In this document: positions 41,086 through 52,400 of the stretch, one piece after another
Numbering within the stretch: the first letter of the stretch is position 1
Layout: every line of letters begins with the position of its first letter
Origin: Pyropia yezoensis
Lineage: Eukaryota; Rhodophyta; Bangiophyceae; Bangiales; Bangiaceae
Reading direction: 5' to 3'
Assembly (NCBI GenBank): GCA_009829735.1
Contig: CM020619.1
Coordinates: 20,837,816 to 20,901,815 of the forward strand
DNA: 64,000 bases
Notes under the pieces: generated by a model
Databases searched by the model: none
Told to the model about the DNA's origin: nothing
Seen by the model: only the letters and a program-made list of their open reading frames with translations
Translations under genes and position numbers: made by a program

Positions 41086-42633
41086 ATGGCTGTCGGCACC
41101 GCTGCCCCCCCCCACCCCCCCGTCCGCCGTCCCAGTGGGTGCGGCGCGGCGGTGCGGGTGCCAGCCGCGTCTGCTGTGCGGTGTGGGGTGCTGCTGGCGC
41201 CGTTGGGCAAAGAGAACCTGCCCCCGCGGTGGGGCGCCGCCGTCGACGAGGACGCTCACGGGGATGCCGACGGGGAGGGCGGGGACGCCCCGCCCGTCCT
41301 CTCTGCCCTCTCCACCGCCACCTCCCCAGACGGCCGTGGCAGCAGCGGCGGGGGGGACGGCGGCGCGGTAGATCGTCAGCCGTCCTCGTCGTTGGGCTCG
41401 ACTGCGGACCGGCCGCCGAGCAGCAACGGCGGCGGCGGCTGGTCTGCCCGCTACTCCTCCTCCGTCACCGCGGGTGGGGTGACCGCGGCGGGCGGCGGCG
41501 CGCGGCGGACGTCGGCGGTGGCAGGGGCCGCCCCACCGTCGCGGGCGAGCTCAAAGGCGTCGCTGTTCAGCTCCCCCACCCCCTCCTCACTTGGGCCACC
41601 GTCGGCGGCGGCGTCGTTTAACTCGGCCTTTTCCCTCCTCACGGCCTCGTCGGTGGGGGCGCCGGGGGGGGGGGGCGTCACCCCGGCACCCCCGCCGACT
41701 CCCACTCGCCTGACCGCCGTGCCCCCCGCGCGACCGCCCCCGCCTGTGTGGGTGGGTGTCGGCGTGTCAGCTATGCGGGCGGTGGCCCCGCACGCTGCGC
41801 AGGCACCAGCGATGGCAGCGGCGGAGATGGCACCTACGGCAGAGGCCGCCACAGAGGCAGCGCCAGCTACCCCGCCGGTGCGGACGCCCATGGTGGCGGC
41901 GCCCACCGCGGCGGCCGCGCCGTCGGCGTCAGCGGCCGTGGCCCGGCCCGGCGGTCCCACCGCGTCTGAGCTGGAGACGGCGCTGCTCGCCCACCGCACC
42001 GACCTCCTCCGCCTCCAGTCCCTGTCAACGCTGCACTCGCGGCGGGAGGCGGACCTGTCAGCCCGCCTTGCAGCGTCGGCGGCGGCCGCGCAGGCGGCCA
42101 ACAGTGCGGCCGCCGCGGCGAGCGCTGCGGCCGCGTCGGCAACGGCGCGGGCGTCCAAGCTGGCCGCCGAGTTGGACGCCCTCGCCGCCGCCAACGCGGC
42201 GTTGATGGCCAAAGCCAACCGGGAGCGGACAGCGAGCCGGAGAACCGGGGGGGCGGGGGGGGGGGGGGACGCAAAGGGGCGAACCCCGAGCGGTGGTGGC
42301 GGCAGCAGGGGGGGGCGCCGCACCGCTGCGGGGGGGTGGGATGGCGACGGCGATGCCGGCGTCTTGAGGGCCACCTCTGGCAGCGGTGGGGGCCTCACCG
42401 AGGCGCCTGGCGCGGCGGCGCGGTGCATGCGCCGGCCAGGAGGCGGCCTCGGGCGCCACCCGCCCGCGTCAGGGTCCGCGTCCAGCTGGCGGACAACGTC
42501 CGAGATGGGCGGCCGCGCGTCGAGCCGGTGGGCCACCGCGCCGCGGCGGCTGAGCAGCGGCTGGCGCCACTGCCTGATGACCGTCGCGGCGGCTAACGCG
42601 GCGAATGACCGGGAGCGGGACGAAGACTTTTGA
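41086..42633 (+). CDS. possible protein with KEN-box and Ala-rich coiled coil, unknown
   Basis: Plus frame of 515 codons. Near the N-terminus is PLGKENLPPRW, a KEN-box-like motif of the kind recognised by the anaphase-promoting complex. A Ser/Gly/Pro/Ala-rich probably disordered region follows, then from about residue 290 a heptad-like helical stretch (ELETALLAHRTDLLRLQSLS, SRREADLSARLAAS, ASKLAAELDALAAANAALMA) suggesting a coiled coil. A Gly/Arg-rich tail contains G-runs where the frame may be wrong; another frame there reads VRVQLADNVRDGRP. An equally long minus frame covers the same DNA, so coding status is uncertain. The plus frame is preferred because of the ordered coiled-coil pattern. 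Confidence 0.38.
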   Translation: MAVGTAAPPHPPVRRPSGCGAAVRVPAASAVRCGVLLAPLGKENLPPRWGAAVDEDAHGDADGEGGDAPPVLSALSTATSPDGRGSSGGGDGGAVDRQPSSSLGSTADRPPSSNGGGGWSARYSSSVTAGGVTAAGGGARRTSAVAGAAPPSRASSKASLFSSPTPSSLGPPSAAASFNSAFSLLTASSVGAPGGGGVTPAPPPTPTRLTAVPPARPPPPVWVGVGVSAMRAVAPHAAQAPAMAAAEMAPTAEAATEAAPATPPVRTPMVAAPTAAAAPSASAAVARPGGPTASELETALLAHRTDLLRLQSLSTLHSRREADLSARLAASAAAAQAANSAAAAASAAAASATARASKLAAELDALAAANAALMAKANRERTASRRTGGAGGGGDAKGRTPSGGGGSRGGRRTAAGGWDGDGDAGVLRATSGSGGGLTEAPGAAARCMRRPGGGLGRHPPASGSASSWRTTSEMGGRASSRWATAPRRLSSGWRHCLMTVAAANAANDRERDEDF

Positions 42634-43179
42634 GAGGGTTGGGGAAGGAGCCGGGGGAGTTGGGGAGCAGAGCTGGGCGGGGGGCTTGTACGGTGCAGCC
42701 AGGAGAGTTTCATTGGGGAAAGGGGAACGGGAAGTGTGGCGGGGAGGGGGGGCATGCGCGGCTGGTGTGGGCGTCCCCGCCGCAGTGGGGGTGGGGCAGT
42801 CTGAGCGTGGGCGGGGTAAGGGGGCAGCGCACGCGCGCGGATGCCGCCCTCGGCGGGGGGGTGTGCGCCGCGGCCAAGCTCGGCGGCCGTGGCGGGCCGG
42901 ACGCAGGAGTAGTGATCAGTTCTTGCATTGGCATTTTGTGAAACAGTGCCCGTGTCTTATTCTCTTGTCATCGCGCTCCATTAGGGTGGATGTCAGTGCT
43001 ACCCATGCCGGGCACGCGAGTCGCGAGGACGAGCCCACGCACTGTCTCGTGACGGCGAAAGCATCTGCCCTACCGGGTCACGCTTGCCGTGTCAGAGTAC
43101 GCTTCTCATGACAGCAAACTGCAACCAACCCTACCCCCCCCATCGCCCCCTCCCACCCTCCCACTTCCTGCCCCTCTTG
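42634..43179. other. intergenic between converging genes
   Basis: Downstream of both the plus-strand ORF and minus-strand smpB. A C-rich stretch lies at 43130-43170. No gene seen. Confidence 0.45.
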
Positions 43180-43929
43180 TTAAATCCGCACGGTGTTCTT
43201 CAGCACCCGCCCCATTTCCCGGTCATCCTCCCGCTTTTTCAGCACCTCCCGCTTGTCGGCCATGTCCTTGCCCCGTGCGAGCGCGACAGACACCTTGAGC
43301 CACCCGCCGGCGTTGAAATAGGCCGCCACGGGCACCATGGTCAGCCCTGAATCCTGTTGCCGCGACGCAAGCTTACGGATGTCCCGCTTGTGCAGCAGCA
43401 GCCGTCGTGGCCGCGTTTCGTCGTGGTTAAAGAAGGCCGACGACGCGGCGTGGACGCTAATGTGCACATTGTGCAGCCACAGCTCCCCGTCAGTGACACG
43501 GGCGTAGCCGTCACGGAGGTTCATCTTGCCCTCCCGCACCGACTTGATTTCAGTCCCGACCAGGGAGATGCCACATTCGTACGTGTCAAGGAAGGTGTAG
43601 CGGAAGCGGGCGATGCGGTTGTCAATTCGAGGCGCGTGGTTGGGCTTCCGCTTCTTGGACGAGACCAGCATCGAGGGGGGGGGGGCGACCACCACCACAG
43701 CGGGGAAGGAAAGCGGAGGAGGGGGGGCGAAAGGGAAGGGCGCCGACACGGCTTCTCGCCACGCCACCGGGAGAGGCGCCCCAAGAAAGGAGCTCACGTG
43801 GACGGAGAGAAGGCAAGGGGGGAGAGGGCGCCACCTAGCAAGCCGCGGCACGGGCCGTCGGGGGTGGGGAGGGAGCACCGCCGCCCCACCAGGGGGGGCA
43901 AGAAACAAGGCGGGCTGGCCCATTGACAT
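43180..43929 (-). CDS. smpB: SsrA (tmRNA)-binding protein SmpB, probably organelle-targeted
   Basis: Partner of tmRNA in trans-translation, which rescues stalled bacterial-type ribosomes. About 249 residues if started at ATG 43929 (a second ATG is at 43923). The first about 90 residues are hydrophobic/Arg/Pro-rich without acidic residues (MSMGQPALFLAPPGG, RRPVPRLARWRP), like a plastid or mitochondrial presequence. The core (about 95-249) is full length: NRIARFRYTFLDTYECGISL, VGTEIKSVREGKMNLRDGYA, ELWLHNVHIS, RPRRLLLHKRDIRKL, LTMVPVAAYFNAGGWLKV, ARGKDMADKREVLKKRE. The C-terminal tail after DKRE, which enters the ribosomal mRNA path, is present (DREMGRVLKN). Nuclear, plastid-targeted SmpB is known from diatoms; the target organelle here is inferred. 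No introns seen. Confidence 0.92.
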   Translation of the reverse strand: MSMGQPALFLAPPGGAAVLPPHPRRPVPRLARWRPLPPCLLSVHVSSFLGAPLPVAWREAVSAPFPFAPPPPLSFPAVVVVAPPPSMLVSSKKRKPNHAPRIDNRIARFRYTFLDTYECGISLVGTEIKSVREGKMNLRDGYARVTDGELWLHNVHISVHAASSAFFNHDETRPRRLLLHKRDIRKLASRQQDSGLTMVPVAAYFNAGGWLKVSVALARGKDMADKREVLKKREDDREMGRVLKNTVRI

Positions 43930-45675
43930 GGATAAAGGGGGATGGAGACAGTGGACAGAAGCGCCGAGGCCACCTCGGGCGGGGGAAAGACGAGAGGGCG
44001 GACGTAGCACGCCAGCCCGCCACACAGGCACCGAGAACAGGCCGGGTGAGACCAGGCGAGGACAAAGCGGGTAAGCTCGCGGACAACGATGCAGCAACTA
44101 TTAAGCAGAAGGCGAACAAGAGAGGCAACAGCACAACGAGGAAGCGCAACGGTTTGGCAAAGCGCGGGTGCTTTGAGCCCTCAGGTAGTACTACAGCCGT
44201 AAGCATGAGAGTAGTAGTGTACGGGGAGGTGGAAGGCGAAGGAGCAAGGTGTACAGGGTTGAGAGGTAATAATTATCTTGTCAAAAATTTTGAGTAAATT
44301 ATCGCGAAAGAAACGATCACGAGGCTGCGTGTTCATAATTATCAAACGGTCGACTACGTGTCCCTGGATCCGTGTGAGCCCTCCCTTGAGCAATCGTGCT
44401 CGACGGGAAAGACGCGATATAGCCGATTTCTGAAGAATGATGAGATTCATAAGGGGGTTCACAGCAGGTCACAGCAGCATTCCACCGAAGTACCGATGTT
44501 TCCCCGCTTCCCATTGGCTGCCGCTAAATCGCGGCAGCAGGTATCGCATACGTCTCATCCGATTCGGCGCTCCTCGTCTGATCCCTTTCCGATCGACTTT
44601 CCAGGGCTGTGCTCGAGTGACGGATCCCCCCCACAACGGGAAATTAACTGGCACAGTACTCTGTGGTGGCCTCCTGTGAGCACGTCACAACAGCCCGTAC
44701 CTGCTGCGAACCCGTCCGTGCAACTGCTGGCTACTTTTTACTGGCCAATCAGCGCCCTAGAATCGACCTCATTTCGCGGCACCTGGCCTCGGACCGATGC
44801 TGTGAGCCCCTGACAGCAGTCCTCTGCAAGACTGGGCCGGTCTGTGCAGACGGGAGATCAATGGAAGCCCCCACCAGGGCGAGAGGGGGGGCTGATAGCG
44901 AAGCTTTGCACACAGAGCAGGACTTCGTCATCGATACCACTGTACTGAAATGGCAATCGCAAATACCCAACTCCCTCCTCGAGAAAGCCACGTGGTAGAG
45001 GCAACGTGGAACACGAACCGGCTCGGTGGTTGGCGCCGCGGGGGTGTTTGATGGGCGCCGCGGGCTGGCAGCCGCCGTCTGGGGGGGGGCGGCTGTAGTC
45101 GCGCGAGAGGTCAGCTTCTGACGGGGGGCAGGCGATCGCTGCCTTGCGTGGTGGCTGGGTGAAGCGGTGTGGTGCGGCTTCGATCCAAGTGAAGGGCGGG
45201 TGTGGCTGGGTGAGTAGTGACGGAGGGTGCTTCGGGGCGGCGGGGGGGGACAGGTATAGCATTCCACGGGGCGTCCTGCTGGCGGCTGCCGGTGCCTGGT
45301 GGGGCGGGTTGTCGGCGGGGGGGTGGGGGAGTATCAATACTACGTGGGGAGGCAGCCTGCTGCTGAAGGAGACGTCGGCCACGGGCTGTTGCAGCCGCGC
45401 ACCCAGGGGCGTTGGCGACCGGCTGGCAATGGCCAGCCGGGGCGATGTATTGGAGTAAATTCGTACAGATGTACGAGGCAGACGAAAGAGGAAGAACGAG
45501 TAAAAACAGAAGGCCGCGCCGCTGTGTTGTTCTTCTTGCTTGCGCGCCCCCAAGGGAGCGGCCGCCCATTTGAACACCATTGCATGCCCGTTCTAAATTT
45601 CTCTCAGACTTTCTGTCCCTGGACTTGTACAGAGCTTCGCTATGAGCTCCCCTTGCGGCCGGGGGGGGGCTCCCA
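43930..45675. other. intergenic with a dispersed-repeat fragment
   Basis: AT-richer at 44250-44350 (AAAAATTTTGAG...). Frames are short and unsupported. Contains the repeat at 44400-44465 described separately. Confidence 0.4.
44400..44465 (-). repeat. dispersed repeat, copy 1 (inverted relative to about 63015-63070)
   Basis: Shares AAGGGGGTTCACAGCAGG and the flanking GCCGATTTC...AAGAATGAT with the reverse complement of 63013-63065. Read on the minus strand here and the plus strand there, both encode AVNPL..LIIL.KSAI, so the common segment may be a decayed coding fragment of a transposon. Confidence 0.65.
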
Positions 45676-47118
45676 TTGACCCGGATACTCACTACAATGG
45701 GCGTGGTCACCTCTGGCCGGCGGGTGGTGCTGGCGCATGACCTCGTCCACGGCGAGGCGCCGCCGGTCTGGCACCCCGCGGGGGGGCCCCCCGTCGACGC
45801 TGCCGTGGCTGCCGCCGGGCGCGCAGTCGGCCTCCGCCTGTGCCAGTCCCTGCGGCGGGCGGATGGGCCAGGCGGGCGGATCCCGCTGGCCAGACCGGCA
45901 CCCCCGCCCGCCGGGGGCTGGCGGCAGCCCGCAGGGATGGCTCGCCCGGTTCGGGCCAGCGGGGACGCTGGCGGGGCGCCCCTCCCTCCCCCCCTCCCCC
46001 CCCTTTGGTGGCGGCCGGGCGAGTGGGCGGTGCGCTCGACCACTGCCACGCGCGCTCCCCCCTGCTGCCAAGAGAGCACAAGGATCCCCGCGAGCGGCGT
46101 CCCCGCCCGCGGACGGTCGCGCCCCAAGCGTCGGGTGTGGAGCGGGCGGCGACGGCGGCTGTCCCCTGCGCGGGGCGTCCGGCGGGGGGTCGTGGGGGGG
46201 GCGGGGGGGGGGAGGGGGGGGGGACGGCCCGTTGCCGGCGGCCGGCGGCCTGCCCCTGCGGGTGGGGGCGCTGATGGCGGCGGCGGCGGCCCCACCTGTG
46301 GATGGTCGTGGCCAGCTGGCGTGTGGCGACGCGGCTACGCAGGCTGCTTAGCAGCCTTGAGGGGCTGCCAAGGGGGAAGGGGGGGGGTGCTTGACGGCCG
46401 GCTTCGCGGCCCGCCGGCGGGGCATCGCCCGTGGACCTGTCGGTGGCGGGGGCAACCTCGGTCGACGCCGCGCCGTTGCCTTCCCCCCCCCCCTGCGCTG
46501 GCACCTGCTGCCCCTTTCTTTGCTGCGGACGCCCCCGCTCAAGACCACGGGCGGGCGCGGCCCGGTCGTCTGGGCACCTGCGCTTGGCGCCGCCGCCGGC
46601 AGCAGCGGCGCGGGTGTGCGCCGGTGCGTCGTCCCTGCAACGGCGGCAGGGGAGGGGAGGCCGCCTCCGCGCGCGCCCGCCACAGCGGCGGTGGCGCCCT
46701 CATTCCGGCCGCAACCGCCTGCGGTCGCCCCCTCTCCGGTAGCGGCCGCCCGCTCCCCACCCCAGAGCGGTGGCGTCGCGCGTGGCAGCTGTGGGGGGGC
46801 CACCGGGGGGTGGTTGCCCACCCCCCGACAGCAGCATGCGGCCGCCTCCGCCCTCCCTGCGCACGCACCGACTCTCTGCTTCCGTTGCCCCGACGGGTAC
46901 GGCCGGCGCGCCGGCTGCCGTCGCCGCCGCCGCCCGCCACTCGCCACTTCCGCCCCAGCCGCCGCCGTGGCGCCGCCGCTCGTCTCCCCGTCGACGGCGG
47001 CGCGGGCGGCCGCGACGGGCGCTGAGGCGGCCATGAGGGGGCCAGCGGGGGGCGGTCGATTTTGTGTCATGTGCCCGCGGCGCTGGGAGTGCTGCACTGC
47101 AGGCCTGTATTTTGAACG
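45676..47118. other. GC-rich region with overlapping open frames, unassigned
   Basis: A plus frame 45676-47025 starts MTRILTTMGVVTSGRRVVLA and stays open for 449 codons, but minus and other plus frames are also open for hundreds of codons. Only the first part (VVTSGRRVVLAHDLVHG) looks protein-like. G-runs at 46195-46225 make the frame unreliable. No domain recognised. Confidence 0.3.
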
Positions 47119-47175
47119 CAACGTGCATGTTTATCCCTCTCTCTCGCAACGCGCATGTGTACCCCTCTCTCTCCT
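47119..47175 (+). repeat. two tandem units of GCAACGYGCATGTKTAYCCCTCTCTCT
   Basis: Roughly 28-base unit repeated twice, downstream of the minus-strand unknown gene. Probably a small satellite. Confidence 0.7.
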
Positions 47176-47202
47176 CACGTGACCACAACCGTGTCAGGAC
47201 AA

Positions 47203-48556
47203 TCACAGACGGCGGGCCGACACGTCGGTCGTGTCGGCCGACCCACTATAAGATGTAATCATGTCGCCACCACCAGAGGCGCCAGGTGCCGCGTCGACAG
47301 GCGCACCCGCAGGCGACCTGTCCTCCTCCTCCTCCTCCGCCTCCTCCTCACCCGCGCGACGGGCGGCGGCGCCCAGCAGTGCGGAAGTTGGTGAGGCCGT
47401 GCTTTCGTCCGCCACGAGGTCAACGACAGCGTCCGCCGCGGCGCCGACGTCCACGGGCACGAGGTCGTAGAACACGTTGTTGGCACCGGGCTCCGCATAT
47501 GCCATCCATTCGCGGGCGATGCGGTCTGCCTCCAGGGTAGGCACGGGGGTGGAGACCATAGGGACCCACCAGTATGTCTGGTTAAAGGTCATGCCTGTCG
47601 TGAAATTGACCTCTTTGAACACACCCTCGACGGTCGCCCCGTCACCGAAGTGGAAGGCTCGGGAAGCGTTGGACGGGCTGCAGAGTGACGGAAATAGCAC
47701 GTCGGTGAGGGTGACGCGGTTTAGCTCCCCCAAGAGGTTTGACAGGTTCCGCGACGGCATGGTGAGCATGGCGTGCTCGCCGACGCGGTCGACGACCTGC
47801 ACTGAGGATGTCGCGCCCATGGACCGGATCGTCTGCATGTTGGGGGTGAGGACGGACGAAAAGACACACCACGGAGGCAAAGACTTCGCCCAGGCCAGCG
47901 GGATGGGAAGGGAGTCCATGAAAATGCCGGGGCAGCCTGTCGGCGCCACCGCCAGCACCATGTTGCTAGCGGCGCGGAGGGTGTGCGGCTCCGGCTGCGA
48001 CAGCATGGCGGTGTGCACCTTCACGGTGACGACCTGTAGCGGTTGACGAGTGACAAAAAAGAACAAGCCGAGAGAGCACCAAAAAAGACATCCGCTTAAA
48101 ATACCAATGTAGCGATTCATCCATGCATCGAAAATTAGTTAGGCACGGTCTCCTCCAATGATCAATGGCAACCATACCAATATCAATAATAAACTACGAG
48201 TCGATAGAAACGCAGCGGGGGAGCAAAAAAAATCGTACGTCTCCGATCTTGCACACGCCGCGCTCAATGCAGGCGAGGAAGTGACGATTCTGGTCCGGCG
48301 TCAAAAGCAGCTTGAGTGGCGCGGTTGCGTCGTAAAAAATCACAGCGCCACCCTTGCTGTACTCGGCGAGGGAGCGTGCTGTCATGCCCGGCGGCAGAAA
48401 AGCGGATGAAAGGCAGGCCGAGAACGACAGGTTGCCGACGAAGGTGCTGGCGACCGCGGAGAGCTTGGGCGCCGTGAACACGCGGCCAGGAGACGCCTGG
48501 GAACGCGGGTGCTGTGAGCCCCGCGCAAGAAACTTATTGATGGGCCCGGTCACCAT
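47203..48556 (-). CDS. two-exon gene, protein of unknown function
   Basis: Exon 1 48556-48239 starts MVTGPINKFLARGS and includes FTAPKLSAVASTFVGNLSFS, MTARSLAEYSKGGAVIFYDA, LKLLLTPDQNRHFLACIERG. Intron 48238-48034 (GTACGA...CTACAG, 205 nt, phase 0) removes several stops. Exon 2 48033-47203 continues VVTVKVHTAMLSQPEPHTLR, VDRVGEHAMLTMPSRNLSNL, FNQTYWWVPMVSTPVPTLEA, VDLVADESTASPT, and ends with an acidic tail (GEEEAEEEEEDRSP). About 382 residues. Codon pattern and absence of low-complexity sequence in most of it support a real gene. Family not recognised. The frame of exon 1 is open further upstream to 48859, so the start could be earlier. Confidence 0.5.
47215..47239. repeat. hairpin GGCCGACAC-7-GTGTCGGCC at the gene end
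   Basis: Nine-base perfect arms around GTCGGTC, inside the last codons of the minus-strand unknown gene. Could influence 3' end formation; inference only. Confidence 0.7.
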
Positions 48557-49486
48557 GATGGGGAGGAGGGTGGAAACGGGTGGAGGAGAGGTGTGTGGAT
48601 CACTGCGAGAAGTGGCGCGCAAAGCACGGTACGTTACGGTCGTGGGGGGGATCCGCACCGCTGACCGCCGTGAGAACCTATTTATAGTGCGGCCTGGGGA
48701 AGAAAAAACCGCACCCGTACTGGCCGCGCACAGCTGGACAGCAGCGCTGCTGAACGGGTTGTGGAAGACACCGGAGCGGAGGTCGTGGGCGGACAGAGGG
48801 GCCGACCAAAATATCTGGTCGAGTCGTGCGGCCGGCCTCGGCTGCCAATCAACTGTCAAGGCCCGAAAGCATGGTTTTTTTTTTTTTTTTGCTTTTCATC
48901 ATTGCATACGACCGTCTCTGCGTTGTTTGCTTGTGATTGGACAACGCCGACATTGTGCATCACGGTGCCGCGTGGTGCCCAGTTGCCGAGTGTTCGCCAC
49001 TAAAGTGGTGGAAGCCAGGAATCACAGCATACTATTTGAGATTTGTTTTCTAAGAATTCTCATTGGCTGATGGATTTGAGCCCGACACGCTGTGTCCGCG
49101 GCAACGCGACATGGCGGACAGCACGGGGACGAGCTGGGGCGACCTAAAGTACTCTGTTGGTTGGTGGTCGGGTGGTGGTCCGGCACAGTGGGCTCACGGA
49201 ACCATGCAGCACCCGCCCGAAGACCGTACAGATGTTGGCGATGAGGGGGATGAACGCACCGTGGCTGGTGCCGAGGATTGCCCACCGGGTGATCATAAAA
49301 GTTTGGGCGGGGACCGTGGCGAGCCTGTACGTGCTGACCCGAGGGTCCGACAGCGCTATGGTCCTTGGCGGGTGAGAGTGCATCGGGGCTGGCGTCGTCG
49401 GTTAACGGCAGGCAGGAGCGGAGCGTTCAGTGTCTGCAGCCATGAGCGATGCCGGCGAAGGTCGGAAAAGTACAGGCGTGGTGCCG
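48557..49486. other. upstream of unknown gene; 3' flank of the Helitron
   Basis: Contains a T-run (about 48874-48889). From 48847 on it is nearly identical to 54982 onward. The Helitron 3' terminus (hairpin plus CTRR on the minus strand) should be in this area but was not fixed. Confidence 0.4.
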
Positions 49487-52400
49487 CTATGAACGGTTGC
49501 GAAAGTTCTCCATATAATTTGAAATCATATCGATTTCTCGCTTGTGTTTCTCAATGTCGTTCCACGTCAGCGGTCGGACAAGCGCCAGATGTCGCAGTTC
49601 TTGAACCCTTGACAATGCGACGTACACAGAACATGCAGCTCGGAATCGGATGGCGTCCATGACAATCCCTGGCAGAGTCAGAGATTGTACTTTATGAACC
49701 GTTGAGGCGTGTGCCGGAACGAGTGGTAGCTGCCACAGAACTGCTGAGTAAGGCTTCACAATGTAGAACTTGCGAGCTTCGATGGCAATCACTCGAGGTG
49801 CCTTCTGCGAAATGGAAGGACCGCGGTAGCAACCTTCATCCAATTGCAAGATGATTACAGGGAGGTCGATAACATCTGAGCTTTCTGCCATGCGAGAGGC
49901 GGCGGCTTGACGACTCTCATGTGGGTCCACCGTGGGCGAACTGAACACCTCCATGACAGTCCCGCAAGCCCCATTGTACAGATTGAGTTCCACACAAATA
50001 TTCTCATTCAAGCGTACTCGATCACCTTTAAAAGTGCAGAACGCGTTCGCAATGAATTTTTCGCTTGCTCCAGCCGTCCGATGCCGTGTCAAGCACCTGG
50101 AAATAATTTGGGCTTGGTCAGCCCTCGTCAGGCCCTCTTTTGTTTTTCTGCTGAGCTTCACGTGCGTCCACACCCTGACCGTTCTTTTTTCTTCTGCATT
50201 ACTGTTGGCTGCCTGGCATGCAGCCAGCAGCATCGCCTCGTTATGCATCACAGCCTCACGGTTCGTCCCCACGACTAAGACCGCCTCTTTGAACGCCTCA
50301 GAGGAGGCCTGTCCTTGTGGCTGTAGCACCCTCTTGTTTATCAGATCAATATCATCTTGCGTGGATTCTCCAACCCGCAGTCGCGATAGAACTTCATAAA
50401 ACGGACCAAAATTTCTTTGGCCAATTGATAGCTCAAAGAACTCGTCAGGCTCCAAGTAGTACTCACGTCCGAAAAGTTCTTTCACGCTCAAGCCACGCTC
50501 ATTGTTCCTTGGCCACAACGTCTTGCCTCCAACTGGACCCAGTTGGTATGGATCTCCAGCCATTATCACGTATAGTCCAGCAAAAGGCACGTGCTTTTTG
50601 TGTGGGAATATGTTGCCCAGTCGGGCACTGATCTCGTACAGATTTTGTGGAGATAGAAAACTTATTTCGTCTATGACAAGCACAGCTACGTCCTGCCAAT
50701 CCCGCTGGAGCCGTGTCAAGGACGCGTCAGCTATGTCACATTCAATGTTCCTCCCCTTTATTTCGAGCGCATTATGTAACGTCATACCGCCGATGTTGGC
50801 TGCGGCAACACCCGTATATGCAGTCTTGACAAGTGTGGAGTGACGAGGCCGGAAAATACTGGTGTCTTTGTCTGCCTTGTCAGTCGCACGGATATCTAAC
50901 ATCATGCCGATTGTGTCGATCAAATACGACTTTCCAGTGCCTCCGGGGCCTATGAGAACAACGCGTTTCGAAGTCGTTCCGCCGATGAGATCAGAGTGGA
51001 CGGTGTCGTATACTTTCCTCTGCTCAGAATTTAACGAATCGACCCTGTCTCTAAGAAGTGCCCAAGGGTCAGGTGCTGAGGGCTCAATTCCATCACCATT
51101 TTGTTCTTCATCGCTTTCCATACGGCCTTTGCAGGCGAGAATATTATTCGTCAGCTCGATTGCGCGCCGGGCTTGTGGTGTTTGTGTGTGGCGAGTGCGG
51201 CTGATGCGCGTCCCTGGCATGGTCATTTGCTCGAGAGACGGCAACCCAGTTGGATCTGTATCCAATCTCACGTCCATATCTCGCTCGTCAACATCATTTA
51301 CACGTGCATCCCATTTTTCATCTCCTTCATCCTCATCGCTGTTGTCACTTCCTGAGAAGCCATCCACGTGGAAAGTACTTTTCTCGTGTTCTGCCTGCTC
51401 TCTGTCCGTAGATTGCTGGTTTTTCAATTGCACTTCCTGCGTAGACAGCGACTCATAGTGTCTCATCATTGCTGGTAGCGACAAGCAATCACCCCTCTCT
51501 GCAGCCAATGTCAGAACTATGGAAGGGTGGTGTCCATGTGGAACTATGGTATCCAGTGATCGCCAGGGATCATGAAGATAGAGCATGGCCTTGCTGAAGG
51601 ACTGAACATCTGCATGATCGATTCGAGCGCGAATGAAAACGATTGCATCGTCTCGCCTCCGCGACGCGTATCTGTACTGCCGGACAGGTGATTTGAATTT
51701 CAAAGACTCACTCACGACTTGAGACAGGCGGTACTTCGTCGTGTACTCAATTAAGGACAGATGGTTCAAAGAATCCGGACGCTGCACGTAAAACAGAACC
51801 AGAACGTTCGTGTGGCAAACCGATCCGTCCGTGGAAACAAACATACTACGCCCGCGAGTCTGCTCGGCATTTTCTCCAATGGAAAAATGCAGACTGGGCA
51901 GTGTCACAAAAACGCGACTGGATTTGCACAACTGTTTTCCTGTTCGAATCCACAAAGCCTCCTGCACGCTCACTTCTCGAGTATTTAGCACTGACAAAAT
52001 AATACGCCGAACCATCTGTTTTACCGATTGATTGGAAGCACTTTTTGAGAGCTGGTACAGAATTCGGGGTGTGTGCTTGTTTTTTTCGTGCTTTGTCAAG
52101 TATGATGCGGTGTACATTGCAGCGCCATACGCATCCAGCAAGACTTGCACATCCATGTTTGCTCCCCAACAGGACAAAATGCTGGGGTTGTACGCGTTCA
52201 CGTGAGAGTCGTTTCGGGCTGGTGAAACGACCAGTTTTGTTTTTCCATTCCGGAACACGCGCTCGACTGAAGTGTTTTCATTGTTTGTCCGAGGATATCC
52301 GAACCTGCATGTAGAATATCGGCCCTTCGGCTTGCAGTACTTGTTGCAGCGATGAGTCTGGACACATCGTGTGAGAACCGCCACGTGTGTCTGTGCAATT

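Noticed and set aside
41451..42755. Minus-strand frame of 434 codons opposite the coiled-coil candidate.
   Set aside because: Ala/Arg/Pro-rich mirror of the plus frame without ordered motifs; the plus frame was preferred, with low confidence.
45111..46295. Minus-strand frame of 394 codons.
   Set aside because: Overlaps several other equally long frames; composition-driven.
47215..47239. Hairpin as a bacterial-type transcription terminator.
   Set aside because: No following T-run and a eukaryotic context.
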